A DNA stretch of 64,000 bases. It comes from Grimontia hollisae CIP 101886. Lineage in GTDB: Bacteria > Pseudomonadota > Gammaproteobacteria > Enterobacterales > Vibrionaceae. Every line of letters begins with the position of its first letter. Position 1 is the first letter of the stretch. A program made the translations under genes and the position numbers. Under the pieces are notes generated by a model that had not been told where the DNA came from, ran no database searches, and saw only the letters and a program-made list of their open reading frames with translations. Location: the NCBI RefSeq assembly GCF_000176515.1, contig NZ_ADAQ01000011.1:248001-312000 (forward strand), in the 5' to 3' direction. Below are positions 20,656 to 29,664 of this stretch, piece after piece.

Positions 20656-20740
20656 CCGTTACCGGTGTCACCAAGCATATTGGAAGACAACACCTCATCC
20701 AGTTCACGGATCCTGATGTAATAAAAGAAGGGAAAATACA

Positions 20741-20776
20741 ATGGGAGCCTGCTCCCAATATCCTCTATTTAGGTGA
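20741..20776 (+). CDS. possible 11-codon leader ORF upstream of the 33-residue small protein
   Basis: ATG at 20741, eight bases after an AAGGG site, opens a frame of 11 codons (MGACSQYPLFR) ending in TGA. A perfect hairpin (TGGGAGC / GCTCCCA, 20742-20757) lies within it. It ends 56 bp before the next small frame. It may be a leader peptide whose translation sets the fold of the downstream RNA; this is inference. Confidence 0.4.
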   Translation: MGACSQYPLFR

Positions 20777-20786
20777 CGGACAATAT

Positions 20787-20823
20787 CCCCGACACAATGA
20801 TGTGTCGCCGAGAAAAGTCGGGG
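20787..20823 (+). promoter_or_regulatory. two mutually exclusive hairpins before the small protein
   Basis: CGACACA pairs with TGTGTCG (20790-20807). CCCCGAC (20787-20793) can instead pair with GTCGGGG (20817-20823), which borders or enters the ribosome site GGGGGAAGG. The two folds share bases 20790-20793 and cannot coexist, an arrangement often seen in translational switches. Confidence 0.45.
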
Positions 20824-20832
20824 GAAGGTGCT

Positions 20833-20934
20833 ATGTTATACAAAGCGATCAACGCAGTAGGTATGGCAATCATTGTTGGAAAATACACTTTATTGGGGCT
20901 ATTAGCGGCAGTCGCCGTGGCAAATGCCGCTTAA
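20833..20934 (+). CDS. 33-residue hydrophobic small protein, unknown
   Basis: ATG at 20833, preceded by a strong GGGGGAAGG ribosome site, opens a 33-codon frame ending in TAA. The product starts MLYKAINAVGMAIIVGKY and ends in a hydrophobic AAVAVANAA tail, so it is almost wholly apolar with two lysines. It could be a single-span membrane protein, a type I toxin-like peptide, or a short exported peptide (the ANA-A end resembles a signal-peptidase site). I do not recognise the family. A weak hairpin at 20972-20993 follows. The strong ribosome site and structured leader make it more likely a gene than chance. Confidence 0.6.
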   Translation: MLYKAINAVGMAIIVGKYTLLGLLAAVAVANAA

Positions 20935-20971
20935 CCTTTATCCAATAAAATCGCTATCGTTTATCCCATCT

Positions 20972-20993
20972 AGCCGGGGGCAGGCCTCCGGCT
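20972..20993 (+). terminator. weak hairpin after the small protein
   Basis: AGCCGG / CCGGCT stem with inner G-C pairs, followed by only TTTG. It lies 38 bp past the small-protein stop codon and before the ubiG start region. Confidence 0.4.
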
Positions 20994-21144
20994 TTGAATA
21001 CTGACAGCCTTTCTTCCTATATCATCTGCCGAACCATGCTGATCCCTACCTTTTCGGAGGTCAGCCTTACCCCCTGTGATCTTCCTCCTGCAAAGGCCAT
21101 GAAAACGGGTATAATGAGCAAAAATTTTTAGGGATAAGATGTAG

Positions 21145-21858
21145 ATGACAACCCCACTCAACGTCGATCCGGCGGAAATTCAGAAATTCGAAGACGTGGC
21201 TTCCCGCTGGTGGGATCTGGAAGGCGAATTCAAGCCATTGCACCAGATAAATCCACTTCGCCTCAACTATATTATTGAGCGGAGCCTGGGCATCTTCGGA
21301 AAAAAGATCCTCGATGTGGGTTGTGGTGGCGGTATTCTGGCAGAAAGCATGGCGCGGGAAGGTGCGGAGGTGACAGGCCTGGATATGGGCAAGGAGCCGT
21401 TAACCGTTGCCCGTCTACATGCCCTTGAAACAGGCACAACCGTTTCTTACGTGCAGTCAACCGCCGAAGAGCACGCCGACACACACCAGGGCTATTATGA
21501 CATTGTCACCTGTATGGAAATGCTGGAGCATGTACCTGATCCGGCCTCAGTCATTGCATCCTGCGCAAAGATGGTAAAACCGGGCGGGCACGTATTCTTC
21601 TCGACCCTCAACCGGAATACCAAATCCTGGCTGTTTGCCATTGTCGGCGCAGAGCATCTGATGAAAATCGTGCCAAAAGGCACCCATGACCACAACAAGT
21701 TCATCCGTCCATCAGAACTGCTTAAAATGATCGACAGCACTCCGCTACGGGAACAACACATGACCGGGCTACATTACAACCCGTTAACAGGTCAGTATTG
21801 GTTGTCCCCACGAAATGTGGATGTTAACTACATCGTACATACCCAAAACCCGGTGTAA
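21145..21858 (+). CDS. ubiG: UbiG, ubiquinone O-methyltransferase
   Basis: This 237-residue SAM-dependent enzyme performs both O-methylations of ubiquinone synthesis. The SAM site [11 protein letters not shown] (about residues 54-64), EMLEHVPDP and the late [19 protein letters not shown] membrane-binding region are typical of UbiG. Its stop codon lies in the loop of a hairpin before the phosphatase gene. The location near gyrA and nrdAB is the same as in enteric bacteria and vibrios. Confidence 0.97.
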   Translation: MTTPLNVDPAEIQKFEDVASRWWDLEGEFKPLHQINPLRLNYIIERSLGIFGKKILDVGCGGGILAESMAREGAEVTGLDMGKEPLTVARLHALETGTTVSYVQSTAEEHADTHQGYYDIVTCMEMLEHVPDPASVIASCAKMVKPGGHVFFSTLNRNTKSWLFAIVGAEHLMKIVPKGTHDHNKFIRPSELLKMIDSTPLREQHMTGLHYNPLTGQYWLSPRNVDVNYIVHTQNPV

Positions 21859-21874
21859 TCCGGGTTTAATTTTG
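21846..21874 (+). terminator. hairpin spanning the ubiG stop codon
   Basis: Perfect 8-bp stem (AAACCCGG / CCGGGTTT) with the ubiG TAA in the six-base loop, then AATTTTG. It may reduce read-through into the phosphatase gene 31 bp downstream. Confidence 0.55.
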
Positions 21875-21889
21875 CCAGAAGGAAAATAA

Positions 21890-22546
21890 ATGAAAGGAAG
21901 CGTAGAAGCCGTGCTGTTTGATTTGGATGGCACCTTACTCGACACCGCCCCTGATATGGCAAATGCGGCGAACAGTGTCCTAAATGAGTATGGATACCCT
22001 CCCCTTTCTGAAGCACAAATTCAGGCCAATACCAGTCATGGTGCCCGTGGGCTTCTCCGGGCGGGATTTGGCAACGCACTAAAGGGCAAAGATATCGATC
22101 AGCTGCGACGTTCTTTTCTGGCGCACTATGCCGATAATATTTGCACCTCAACCACACTTTATCGAGGTGTCGAAGAACTGCTTGAACAATTGTCAGCCCA
22201 GGGCGTCCCATGGGGCATTGTCACCAACAAGCCCGGTTTTCTCACCGGTATGCTGCTCCCCTACTTTCCGCTACTTTTACAAGCTAGAACCATTGTCTGT
22301 GCAGACACTACTCCCCATGCAAAGCCACACCCCGCTCCACTGTTACATGGTGCATCGATCCTGACAGTTGAACCGGCTCAGTGCCTCTATGTCGGGGACA
22401 TACAAAACGACATTATCGCCGCCAAAGCAGCCAACATGCCTTCTGCTGTCGCGGCGTGGGGTTACATAGGAAAAGACGCTCGACCCGAGCAGTGGGAGGC
22501 AGATCAGATTTTTAATACACCCGAAAAAATACTGTCATTATTCTGA
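21890..22546 (+). CDS. HAD-family phosphatase, Gph/MupP type
   Basis: This 218-residue hydrolase has HAD motif I LFDLDGTLLD (residues 9-18), motif II VTNKP, a KPHP lysine segment and motif III VGDIQND. It resembles phosphoglycolate phosphatase (Gph). In Pseudomonas the homologue next to ubiG is MupP, an N-acetylmuramic acid 6-phosphate phosphatase of peptidoglycan recycling, so the position 31 bp after ubiG favours that role. I leave the symbol empty because the substrate cannot be told from sequence alone. The AAGGAAA ribosome site is good. Confidence 0.88.
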   Translation: MKGSVEAVLFDLDGTLLDTAPDMANAANSVLNEYGYPPLSEAQIQANTSHGARGLLRAGFGNALKGKDIDQLRRSFLAHYADNICTSTTLYRGVEELLEQLSAQGVPWGIVTNKPGFLTGMLLPYFPLLLQARTIVCADTTPHAKPHPAPLLHGASILTVEPAQCLYVGDIQNDIIAAKAANMPSAVAAWGYIGKDARPEQWEADQIFNTPEKILSLF

Positions 22547-22792
22547 TCATGATCACACTGATGCAGTTTATAAAATAACCATTATTCAGCAAGTTAAAAT
22601 GATGCATTGAACTCGCCTGCGATCAAGCAGAATATTTTTTTTTATTTAATTTCACACGGCAAAAAATATTGCTTTTTTCTATGCCATTGCCTCAATTAGG
22701 ATAATGCGGTGAGTGAGCGCTAACATAGCAATTCCCATCCCCATGATATCCACAGAATGCTACTTTTGGGTGAACTTGCATTATCTGCCCCT
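22547..22792. other. intergenic region before nrdA
   Basis: AT-rich spacer with no gene seen. It includes a near-palindrome TGATCATGATCA at about 22544-22556, and a spurious 61-codon frame that runs through the NrdR boxes and is rejected. The nrdA promoter should lie at its right-hand end. Confidence 0.5.
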
Positions 22793-22840
22793 CACCACTA
22801 TCTTGTTACCCAATACGAGCGTAGACCCCATATATAGTGT
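22793..22840 (+). promoter_or_regulatory. tandem NrdR-like boxes before nrdA
   Basis: The right box ACCCCATATATAGTGT (22825-22840) matches 14 of 16 positions of the NrdR consensus. A weaker partner lies at 22793-22808. Their starts are 32 bp apart, the spacing expected for co-operative NrdR pairs on one face of the helix. NrdR represses ribonucleotide reductase genes when dATP is high. Confidence 0.65.
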
Positions 22841-22947
22841 TTTGGTGACTACACCACAATTTCAAATATTGATCACAAATCATCCTTGCAATTTGTGAAA
22901 TGTTGCAAAAACAGGTCTTCAGCAAGGAAACATCGGGAACAAGATAA

Positions 22948-25227
22948 ATGAACCAACAAATTACCGTCTTAAAGCGCAGTGGTATCAAGGAAAACATCGA
23001 TCTCGACAAAATCCACCGCGTCATCACCTGGGCCGCTGAAGGCCTCGACAATGTCTCTGTTTCACAAGTCGAACTTCGTTCTCACATCCAGTTTTACGAC
23101 GGTATCAAAACTGAAGACATTCATGAAACCATTATCAAGGCAGCAGCAGATCTGATCTCAGAAGAGACACCTGATTACCAATATCTAGCGGCGCGTCTGG
23201 CGGTTTTCCACTTGCGCAAAAAGGCTTACGGTCGATTTGAGCCACCCACTCTGCTTGACCATGTCAATAAAATGGTTGAGATGGGAAAATATGATAAGCA
23301 TCTGCTTGAAGACTACACAGCGGAAGAGCTGAATATTCTCGACTCCTATATCGACCACTGGCGTGACATGAACTTTTCCTATGCAGCTGTGAAGCAGCTG
23401 GAAGGTAAATATTTGGTACAAAACCGTGTTACTGGTGAAATCTACGAAAGTGCACAGTTTTTGTACATTATGGTAGCTGCATGTCTATTTGCTAATTACC
23501 CGAAAGAAACACGCCTGGATTATATCCGCCGTTTCTATGATGCGGTGTCCCTGTTTAAGATTTCACTGCCTACGCCAATCATGTCTGGTGTGCGCACCCC
23601 TACCCGTCAGTTCAGCTCTTGCGTACTGATTGAGTGTGATGACAGCCTGGATTCTATCAACGCAACAGCAAGTGCCATTGTTCGTTACGTAAGCCAACGT
23701 GCAGGTATCGGTATTAACGCAGGTCGTATACGCGCACTGGGTAGCCCAATCCGTGGCGGTGAAGCTTTTCACACCGGTTGTATTCCTTTCTACAAATACT
23801 TCCAGACTGCCGTTAAGTGTTGTTCACAAGGTGGTGTGCGGGGCGGCGCAGCAACTCTGTTCTACCCTATCTGGCACCGTGAAGTAGAAAGCCTGCTGGT
23901 ACTGAAAAACAACCGTGGTGTTGAAGAAAACCGTGTCCGCCATATGGACTACGGTGTTCAAATTAACAAGCTGATGTACACCCGCCTGATTAAAGGTGAG
24001 AACATCTCTCTGTTTTCGCCGTCAGACGTACCGGGGCTGTATGACGCTTTCTTCGCCGATCAGGCAGAGTTCGAGCGTCTGTACGTCAAGTATGAGAACG
24101 ATCCGTCTATCCAGCGTGAAACGCGCAAAGCAGTAGAACTGTTCTCGCTGATGATGCAAGAGCGTGCATCAACCGGTCGTATCTATATTCAGAACGTTGA
24201 CCATTGTAATACCCACAGTCCGTTTGACCCGCAGGTGGCGCCAATTCGTCAATCCAACCTGTGTCTGGAAATCGCCCTGCCAACCAAACCACTGACCAAT
24301 GTGGAAGACGATCAGGGGGAGATTGCACTGTGTACATTGTCTGCGTTTAACCTGGGTGCCATCAAAGAGCTGGACGAGCTGGAAGAATTGGCAGACCTGA
24401 CTATCCGTGCTCTGGATTCCCTGTTGGACTATCAGGATTACCCACTGCCAGCAGCGCGCAAAGCAACCATGAACCGCCGTACACTAGGTGTTGGTGTGAT
24501 TAACTTTGCCTACTATCTGGCGAAAAACGGTGTGCGTTACTCAGACGGCAGTGCAAACGGCCTGACTCACCGCACATTCGAAGCAATTCAGTACTACCTG
24601 CTGAAAGCATCTGTTGGTCTGGCGAAAGAACGTGGCGCATGTCCGGCGTTTAACGAAACTAACTATGCAAAAGGCCTGCTGCCTATTGACACTTACAAGC
24701 GCGATTTGGACGCAATCTGTGACGAGCCACTGCACTATGACTGGGATGCACTGCGTGCTGAGATCATAGAACACGGCCTGCGAAACTCCACGCTGTCGGC
24801 ATTGATGCCGTCAGAGACCTCTTCACAGATTTCGAATGCGACCAACGGCATTGAGCCACCACGTGGTTTTGTGTCAATCAAAGCGTCGAAAGATGGCATC
24901 CTGAAGCAGGTTGTCCCTGAGTATGAAAAGTACAAAGACAGCTACGAGCTGCTTTGGAACATCGAATCCAACGACGGTTACCTGCAACTGGTTGGCCTGA
25001 TGCAGAAGTTTGTCGACCAGGCTATCTCTGCCAACACCAACTATGACCCAAGCAAACAGCCAGGTGGCAAAGTGCCCATGAAGCTGCTTCTTAAAGATCT
25101 GTTGTCGGCGTACAAGCTGGGGGTGAAAACCCTGTACTACCACAATACCCGTGACGGTGCAGATGACGCGCAAAAAGATCTTGCAGCACAAGACGATGAT
25201 TGCGCAGGCGGTGCCTGCAAGATCTAA
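22948..25227 (+). CDS. nrdA: class Ia ribonucleotide reductase, alpha subunit
   Basis: This 759-residue subunit reduces ribonucleoside diphosphates. It has an N-terminal ATP-cone (LKRSGIKENIDLDKIHRVI), the redox cysteine in SSCVLIECD, the radical-site motif NLCLEI, and the C-terminal shuttle CAGGACKI. The protein is complete and typical. It is followed by a hairpin and then nrdB 66 bp downstream, so nrdA-nrdB-yfaE form one operon under NrdR-like boxes. Confidence 0.98.
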   Translation: MNQQITVLKRSGIKENIDLDKIHRVITWAAEGLDNVSVSQVELRSHIQFYDGIKTEDIHETIIKAAADLISEETPDYQYLAARLAVFHLRKKAYGRFEPPTLLDHVNKMVEMGKYDKHLLEDYTAEELNILDSYIDHWRDMNFSYAAVKQLEGKYLVQNRVTGEIYESAQFLYIMVAACLFANYPKETRLDYIRRFYDAVSLFKISLPTPIMSGVRTPTRQFSSCVLIECDDSLDSINATASAIVRYVSQRAGIGINAGRIRALGSPIRGGEAFHTGCIPFYKYFQTAVKCCSQGGVRGGAATLFYPIWHREVESLLVLKNNRGVEENRVRHMDYGVQINKLMYTRLIKGENISLFSPSDVPGLYDAFFADQAEFERLYVKYENDPSIQRETRKAVELFSLMMQERASTGRIYIQNVDHCNTHSPFDPQVAPIRQSNLCLEIALPTKPLTNVEDDQGEIALCTLSAFNLGAIKELDELEELADLTIRALDSLLDYQDYPLPAARKATMNRRTLGVGVINFAYYLAKNGVRYSDGSANGLTHRTFEAIQYYLLKASVGLAKERGACPAFNETNYAKGLLPIDTYKRDLDAICDEPLHYDWDALRAEIIEHGLRNSTLSALMPSETSSQISNATNGIEPPRGFVSIKASKDGILKQVVPEYEKYKDSYELLWNIESNDGYLQLVGLMQKFVDQAISANTNYDPSKQPGGKVPMKLLLKDLLSAYKLGVKTLYYHNTRDGADDAQKDLAAQDDDCAGGACKI

Positions 25228-25238
25228 CCCAAATAACG

Positions 25239-25262
25239 GAGGGAGCAGAAGCTCCCTCTTTG
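25239..25262 (+). terminator. hairpin between nrdA and nrdB
   Basis: Perfect 8-bp stem GAGGGAGC / GCTCCCTC with AGAA loop and a TTTG tail. The short T-run suggests partial termination or mRNA processing that sets the alpha:beta ratio. Confidence 0.5.
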
Positions 25263-25293
25263 AAGTTTCCACTAATCGGTAAAAAATACGGCA

Positions 25294-26427
25294 ATGGCTT
25301 ACAGCACTTTTTCTAAAATAAACAACAACGCGCTCAAAGAACCCATGTTCTTTGGTCAGCCGGTTAATGTTGCTCGCTACGACCAACAAAAATATGAAAT
25401 TTTTGAAAAGCTGATTGAAAAGCAGCTCTCCTTCTTCTGGCGTCCGGAAGAAGTGGATGTCTCCAATGACCGCATCGACTACAACAAACTGCCTGAGCAC
25501 GAAAAACACATTTTCATCAGTAACCTGAAGTACCAGACGTTGCTGGACTCTATCCAGGGTCGCAGCCCAAATGTTGCCCTGCTGCCTTTGGTGTCGATTC
25601 CTGAGCTGGAAACCTGGATTGAAACCTGGTCGTTTTCAGAAACTATCCATTCACGTTCTTACACCCATATCATTCGTAACATCGTGACCAATCCGTCTCT
25701 GGTGTTTGATGATATTGTGGTCAATGAGCACATCATCAAACGCGCGAATGACATCGCAGGTTACTATGATGACCTCATTCAGGCGACCAGTGACTATCAC
25801 CGCCTCGGTGAAGGCGAACACACGGTAAATGGCCAAACTGTGGTGGTATCCCTGCGCGAGCTGAAGAAAAAGCTCTACATCTGCCTGATGTCAGTCAACG
25901 CGCTGGAAGCGATTCGCTTCTACGTCAGCTTTGCCTGCTCCTTTGCATTTGCTGAGCGCGAGCTGATGGAAGGGAACGCTAAAATCATCAAACTCATCGC
26001 CCGTGACGAAGCACTGCACCTGACCAGTACCCAGCATATGCTCAATATTCTGCGTTCCGGTGATGACGATCCGGAGATGGCAGAGATCGCCAAAGAGTGT
26101 GAGCAAGTTTGCTTTGATCTGTTCAAAAACGCTGCTGAGCAAGAAAAAGAATGGGCAGAATACCTGTTCAAAGACGGCTCTATGATTGGCCTGAACAAAG
26201 ACATTCTGTGCCAGTACGTGGAATACATCACTAACCTGCGTATGGCAGCCGTTGGCCTGAAACCTGCTTATCAGGGCGCAAACCAGAATCCGATCCCATG
26301 GATCAATGCCTGGTTGTCGTCAGACAACGTGCAGGTTGCCCCGCAGGAAGCAGAAATCAGTTCATATCTGGTGGGTCAAATCGACAACGACGTTGATATC
26401 GACGATTTGGGTGATTTCGAGCTATGA
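25294..26427 (+). CDS. nrdB: class Ia ribonucleotide reductase, beta subunit
   Basis: This 377-residue subunit holds the di-iron tyrosyl radical. The radical tyrosine lies in [15 protein letters not shown] (about residue 123), and iron ligands are visible in that segment and in [14 protein letters not shown]. The C-terminal tail DDLGDFEL matches the peptide that docks on NrdA. It shares four bases with yfaE (ATGA). Confidence 0.98.
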   Translation: MAYSTFSKINNNALKEPMFFGQPVNVARYDQQKYEIFEKLIEKQLSFFWRPEEVDVSNDRIDYNKLPEHEKHIFISNLKYQTLLDSIQGRSPNVALLPLVSIPELETWIETWSFSETIHSRSYTHIIRNIVTNPSLVFDDIVVNEHIIKRANDIAGYYDDLIQATSDYHRLGEGEHTVNGQTVVVSLRELKKKLYICLMSVNALEAIRFYVSFACSFAFAERELMEGNAKIIKLIARDEALHLTSTQHMLNILRSGDDDPEMAEIAKECEQVCFDLFKNAAEQEKEWAEYLFKDGSMIGLNKDILCQYVEYITNLRMAAVGLKPAYQGANQNPIPWINAWLSSDNVQVAPQEAEISSYLVGQIDNDVDIDDLGDFEL

Positions 26428-26714
26428 GCCGAATCGCAATTACCGTGAACGGACACACGCTGGTGGGAAATACCCACCAGCCCCTGCTCGAACAACTTGA
26501 GCAGGCAGGGTTGCAGCCTGAATTCCAGTGCCGCAACGGTGTTTGTGGTGCCTGTCGCTGTAAACTGGATAAAGGCCGCGTTTCACAGACAGATACCATG
26601 GCATACCTTGCCGCCGGTGAAATACTCACATGCAGCGCGACGCCCAGCGAAGATGTCTCGCTGGAATTCGATTATCAGGTTTCCTTTGTAGCAAAAAAAG
26701 CCGCGAACCTCTGA
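26424..26714 (+). CDS. yfaE: YfaE, 2Fe-2S ferredoxin for NrdB maintenance
   Basis: This 96-residue plant-type ferredoxin has the cluster motif [11 protein letters not shown] (about residues 36-46) and a distal Cys in EILTCSA. YfaE reduces the NrdB di-iron centre to regenerate the tyrosyl radical. Its ATG overlaps the nrdB stop, and its own stop codon lies in the loop of the operon terminator. Confidence 0.94.
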   Translation: MSRIAITVNGHTLVGNTHQPLLEQLEQAGLQPEFQCRNGVCGACRCKLDKGRVSQTDTMAYLAAGEILTCSATPSEDVSLEFDYQVSFVAKKAANL

Positions 26715-26735
26715 CTCGGTCGCGGCGATCTTTTT
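26700..26735 (+). terminator. intrinsic terminator of the nrdAB-yfaE operon
   Basis: GCCGCGA / TCGCGGC stem with the yfaE TGA in the loop, followed by GATCTTTTT. Confidence 0.8.
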
Positions 26736-26826
26736 GTGCTGTCACTTTTTGTACATCCTATCCCTGCTTCGACAGAACATTACTCACAGCTAAAAAGGGA
26801 CAGGGGATCCAGGCAGCTCCCTACCC

Positions 26827-28080
26827 TTAGGATTCTTCGCTTTCTTCAACTGGAATATGCAGTGACTCCAGCGTGACCAGTGACGCAATTTCCGGGAACA
26901 TATTCTGCCCTGTCAAATAGCGTCTCAAAAGATCAAGCAGCATCGTACCGCAGTACACCCTGAGATTTTCCTGTGTCTGGCTGCGCCGAGCTTTAACAAT
27001 AACACCCCAGTCACCATCAGCACTCGACAAGCCCAATGCAACACGGCCAGCATCGAGGTTGCCACAAGCCAGCCCAATATGCGCACCGGCATTTTCGCGC
27101 GACGCTGCCGCCATCGCCAAAACAGCCGCCAAGGGGTTGTAATCCCCTTCTGCCGCCAGCGTTGCCTCACTCAATACCCAGGCCTGAAGCAATGCATGGC
27201 GCGTATCATCATTTTGGTGAAGCCAGTTTGCCAGATAGCCGCCAGAGAATTTTTCTGCCACGGCTAGGGATACCCCGGCTCTTGCCAATAATTCTCCCAC
27301 AAAATCCAACATAGGCTTGCCATCACCCACCATGAAATCGCCCAATATATTGCGCACCCCGTCTGTCACAAGAGATATGTCAGAATGCTGTCTGGGTGAA
27401 AACACTTTCACTTCAATAAACGGCAAGGCTGAACGGTAACCAAGCTCGAAATCCTCTGGCAGAGCCAGAGATTCCAACTTGTCATTCAGCAGGGACTCAG
27501 AAAAGCCAAACGTGTAGAAGCGGGTAATGTCACGACGATACGTGTTGGGGTAGCGTGTCTGTAGTCTCGGCAGTATTTCGTTATCGAACATCTGCTTGAA
27601 CTCACTCGGCACACCCGGCGTGAAAAAGAACAGACAGTCATTAAGCATCGCTGAAAAGCCGCAGGCACTGCCAACCGGATTATCAACCAGCTCACTGCCC
27701 TGTGGCAGCATCGCCTGCTTGATATTGCTTTTCGGCATCGTTTTACCGTTCTTTTCAAACCGGTCTTTCAGTACTGACAGCCAATGGCCGTTAAGCTCAA
27801 GATCGACATCCATCGCCATGGCCATGGCTTCCGTCGTTAAATCGTCTGTTGTTGGGCCCAGACCACCGTTGACTATCACCACATCTGATACCTGACTACA
27901 ACGCACAAGCTCAATGGCAATATCATCCAGCGCATCACCCACCGTAACACGGCGGTGCATCGCAAAGCCTTCCTCAAAACAACGTCTGGACAACCAGGCG
28001 GCATTGGTATCGGTGATGTCTCCGTGAAGCACCTCTTCGCCAGTGCTCAGCATCGCAACCCGAAGTTTACTGTGTTCCAC
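26827..28080 (-). CDS. CinA-like protein with degenerate C-terminal domain (YfaY-like)
   Basis: This 417-residue protein has the N-terminal molybdopterin-binding-like fold of CinA (STGEEVLHGDITDTNAAWLS and VIVNGGLGPTTDDLT), which hydrolyses ADP-ribose or related nucleotides. The C-terminal region occupies the place of the PncC amidase domain, but the catalytic SCTGG motif reads KFSGG, so amidase activity is doubtful, as in Escherichia coli YfaY. It starts with GTG at 28080 behind a GGGAG site. It is convergent with yfaE. Confidence 0.85.
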   Translation of the reverse strand: MEHSKLRVAMLSTGEEVLHGDITDTNAAWLSRRCFEEGFAMHRRVTVGDALDDIAIELVRCSQVSDVVIVNGGLGPTTDDLTTEAMAMAMDVDLELNGHWLSVLKDRFEKNGKTMPKSNIKQAMLPQGSELVDNPVGSACGFSAMLNDCLFFFTPGVPSEFKQMFDNEILPRLQTRYPNTYRRDITRFYTFGFSESLLNDKLESLALPEDFELGYRSALPFIEVKVFSPRQHSDISLVTDGVRNILGDFMVGDGKPMLDFVGELLARAGVSLAVAEKFSGGYLANWLHQNDDTRHALLQAWVLSEATLAAEGDYNPLAAVLAMAAASRENAGAHIGLACGNLDAGRVALGLSSADGDWGVIVKARRSQTQENLRVYCGTMLLDLLRRYLTGQNMFPEIASLVTLESLHIPVEESEES

Positions 28081-28195
28081 CGATAGCTCCCTGTTCGGCT
28101 TGAAATAATAGTCAAACGTTATCAGGAAGCGGCTTCAAGCACAAAAAAACATCACCCATGGAATAATTATCGTCGCTTGTAAGTTTTACTCAGGG

Positions 28196-28236
28196 TGTAA
28201 AAATTTAAATACATAATATGTAAGCCTAAAACTACG
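28196..28236 (+). promoter_or_regulatory. candidate tandem TyrR boxes before tyrP
   Basis: TGTAAA-N6-AATACA (28196-28213) matches the TyrR consensus TGTAAA-N6-TTTACA in ten of twelve fixed positions. A weaker TGTAAG-N6-ACTACG follows five bases later (28219-28236). A strong box beside a weak one is the known arrangement at TyrR targets. Confidence 0.5.
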
Positions 28237-28334
28237 GTTCGCTTTACAGCCAAATATAAACCTATATTGTGTTCACCCATCCACTCTCCGCTAATAACCC
28301 GAAAACGTAAAAAACTCATTACAAGAAGAAAACT

Positions 28335-29525
28335 ATGCGCAGTAAGATTTTAGGGAGCACGCTCATTATTGCGGGCACCACCATTGGAGCAGGTATGCTC
28401 GCTATTCCACTGGCCTCCGCCGGCCTTGGCTTTACCCACTCGATCATTTTGATGGTTGCCATGTGGATGTTGATGAGTTACACCGCTTTGCTCATGCTTG
28501 AGGTGCACCAGCACGCCCCGGAACGTGCCACACTGAATAGCCTCGCACGCCAGTTTCTCGGAAAAAAAGGACAGTGGGTAGCAAGTGCGTCGACCCTGTT
28601 TCTGCTTTACGCACTCTGTGCGGCCTACATTGCCGGTGGCGGCAGTCAGTTTCATGCCAAGCTGAATGCCTTGGGGGTTGCCGCAGATGTACCACAATGT
28701 GTTGGCACGTTGATATTTACCGGGCTGGTCGCCACGGTTGTTATCCTCGGTACCTATAAAGTCGATATCATTAACCGTGGACTGTTTGCGCTGAAAATCA
28801 TTCTGCTTGGGCTATCTCTGGCACTGCTATTACCGCTCGGAGAGGGAGAGAATCTGGTTACACTGCCCCTTGAAAAAGGTCTTCTGATTTCTGCAATTCC
28901 TGTCATGTTTACCTCGTTTGGCTTCCACGGCAGTATTCCGTCGGTTGTGGCATACACGGGCTTAAATATCAAGGTGCTGAGAAAAGTGATGCTGGTTGGC
29001 TCGGCGCTGCCCTTGCTGATCTACATCCTGTGGCAAGCGGCCAGCTTTGGGGTGCTGGGCGCGCAGACATTAGCAGAAAACAGCAGCCTGGGTATGTTTA
29101 TTCAGTCCATTAGCGACGCTGTTGGCTCAACCCGGGTAGCGAATGCTATTTCACTGTTTGCCGATCTGGCATTGGCAACATCTTTTCTGGGCGTCAGCCT
29201 TGGCCTGTTCGACTTTATGGCTGACATGCTTAAACGGCCAGCTTCCATACAAGGCCGTCTTCAAACTGGCTTGGTGACGTTTTTACCGCCTATGCTGATT
29301 GCATTGTACTACCCGCAAGGATTCATCACCGCACTTGGCTTTGCTTCACTCGCACTGGTTATGTTGGCTGTTGCACTTCCTGTTTTGATGGTCAAAAAAA
29401 TACGCCAACTCGGATTAAACCACGATCGATATCAAGTTTCTGGTGGAAAAGCCGCCCTTTCCATTGCTATGATTGGTGGCCTTTGTGTGATTGCCTCACA
29501 ATTAGTACACATCTTTGGTCAGTAG
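28335..29525 (+). CDS. tyrP: TyrP-like aromatic amino acid permease
   Basis: This 396-residue permease of the HAAAP family has about 11 membrane segments. It starts with LGSTLIIAGTTIGAGMLAIP, the family's substrate loop, and has SFGFHGSIPSVV and LATSFLGVSLGLFDF segments that match tyrosine permease TyrP better than Mtr or TnaB. It should import tyrosine with protons. Candidate TyrR boxes lie in the leader. It is a single gene; the next gene begins 139 bp downstream. Confidence 0.87.
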   Translation: MRSKILGSTLIIAGTTIGAGMLAIPLASAGLGFTHSIILMVAMWMLMSYTALLMLEVHQHAPERATLNSLARQFLGKKGQWVASASTLFLLYALCAAYIAGGGSQFHAKLNALGVAADVPQCVGTLIFTGLVATVVILGTYKVDIINRGLFALKIILLGLSLALLLPLGEGENLVTLPLEKGLLISAIPVMFTSFGFHGSIPSVVAYTGLNIKVLRKVMLVGSALPLLIYILWQAASFGVLGAQTLAENSSLGMFIQSISDAVGSTRVANAISLFADLALATSFLGVSLGLFDFMADMLKRPASIQGRLQTGLVTFLPPMLIALYYPQGFITALGFASLALVMLAVALPVLMVKKIRQLGLNHDRYQVSGGKAALSIAMIGGLCVIASQLVHIFGQ

Positions 29526-29664
29526 CTAGCCGTTTGGTGTTTTTCTTAACCGGACGAAACGAATTGTACCCTCTGATGTGAGGCTATCGACAACAATACT
29601 TTTTTGTGCCAATCCACACACCCGGCATTGTGATGAAATTTGGCATTTTAGTGGGAGATCCTAC

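Noticed and set aside
22713-22898. 61-codon plus-strand frame before nrdA
   Set aside because: It runs through the NrdR-like boxes and the nrdA promoter region, begins with GTG behind a poorly spaced site, and its product has no recognised features.
24874-25509. 211-codon minus-strand frame opposite nrdA and nrdB
   Set aside because: It spans two well-supported genes on the other strand, so it is a shadow.
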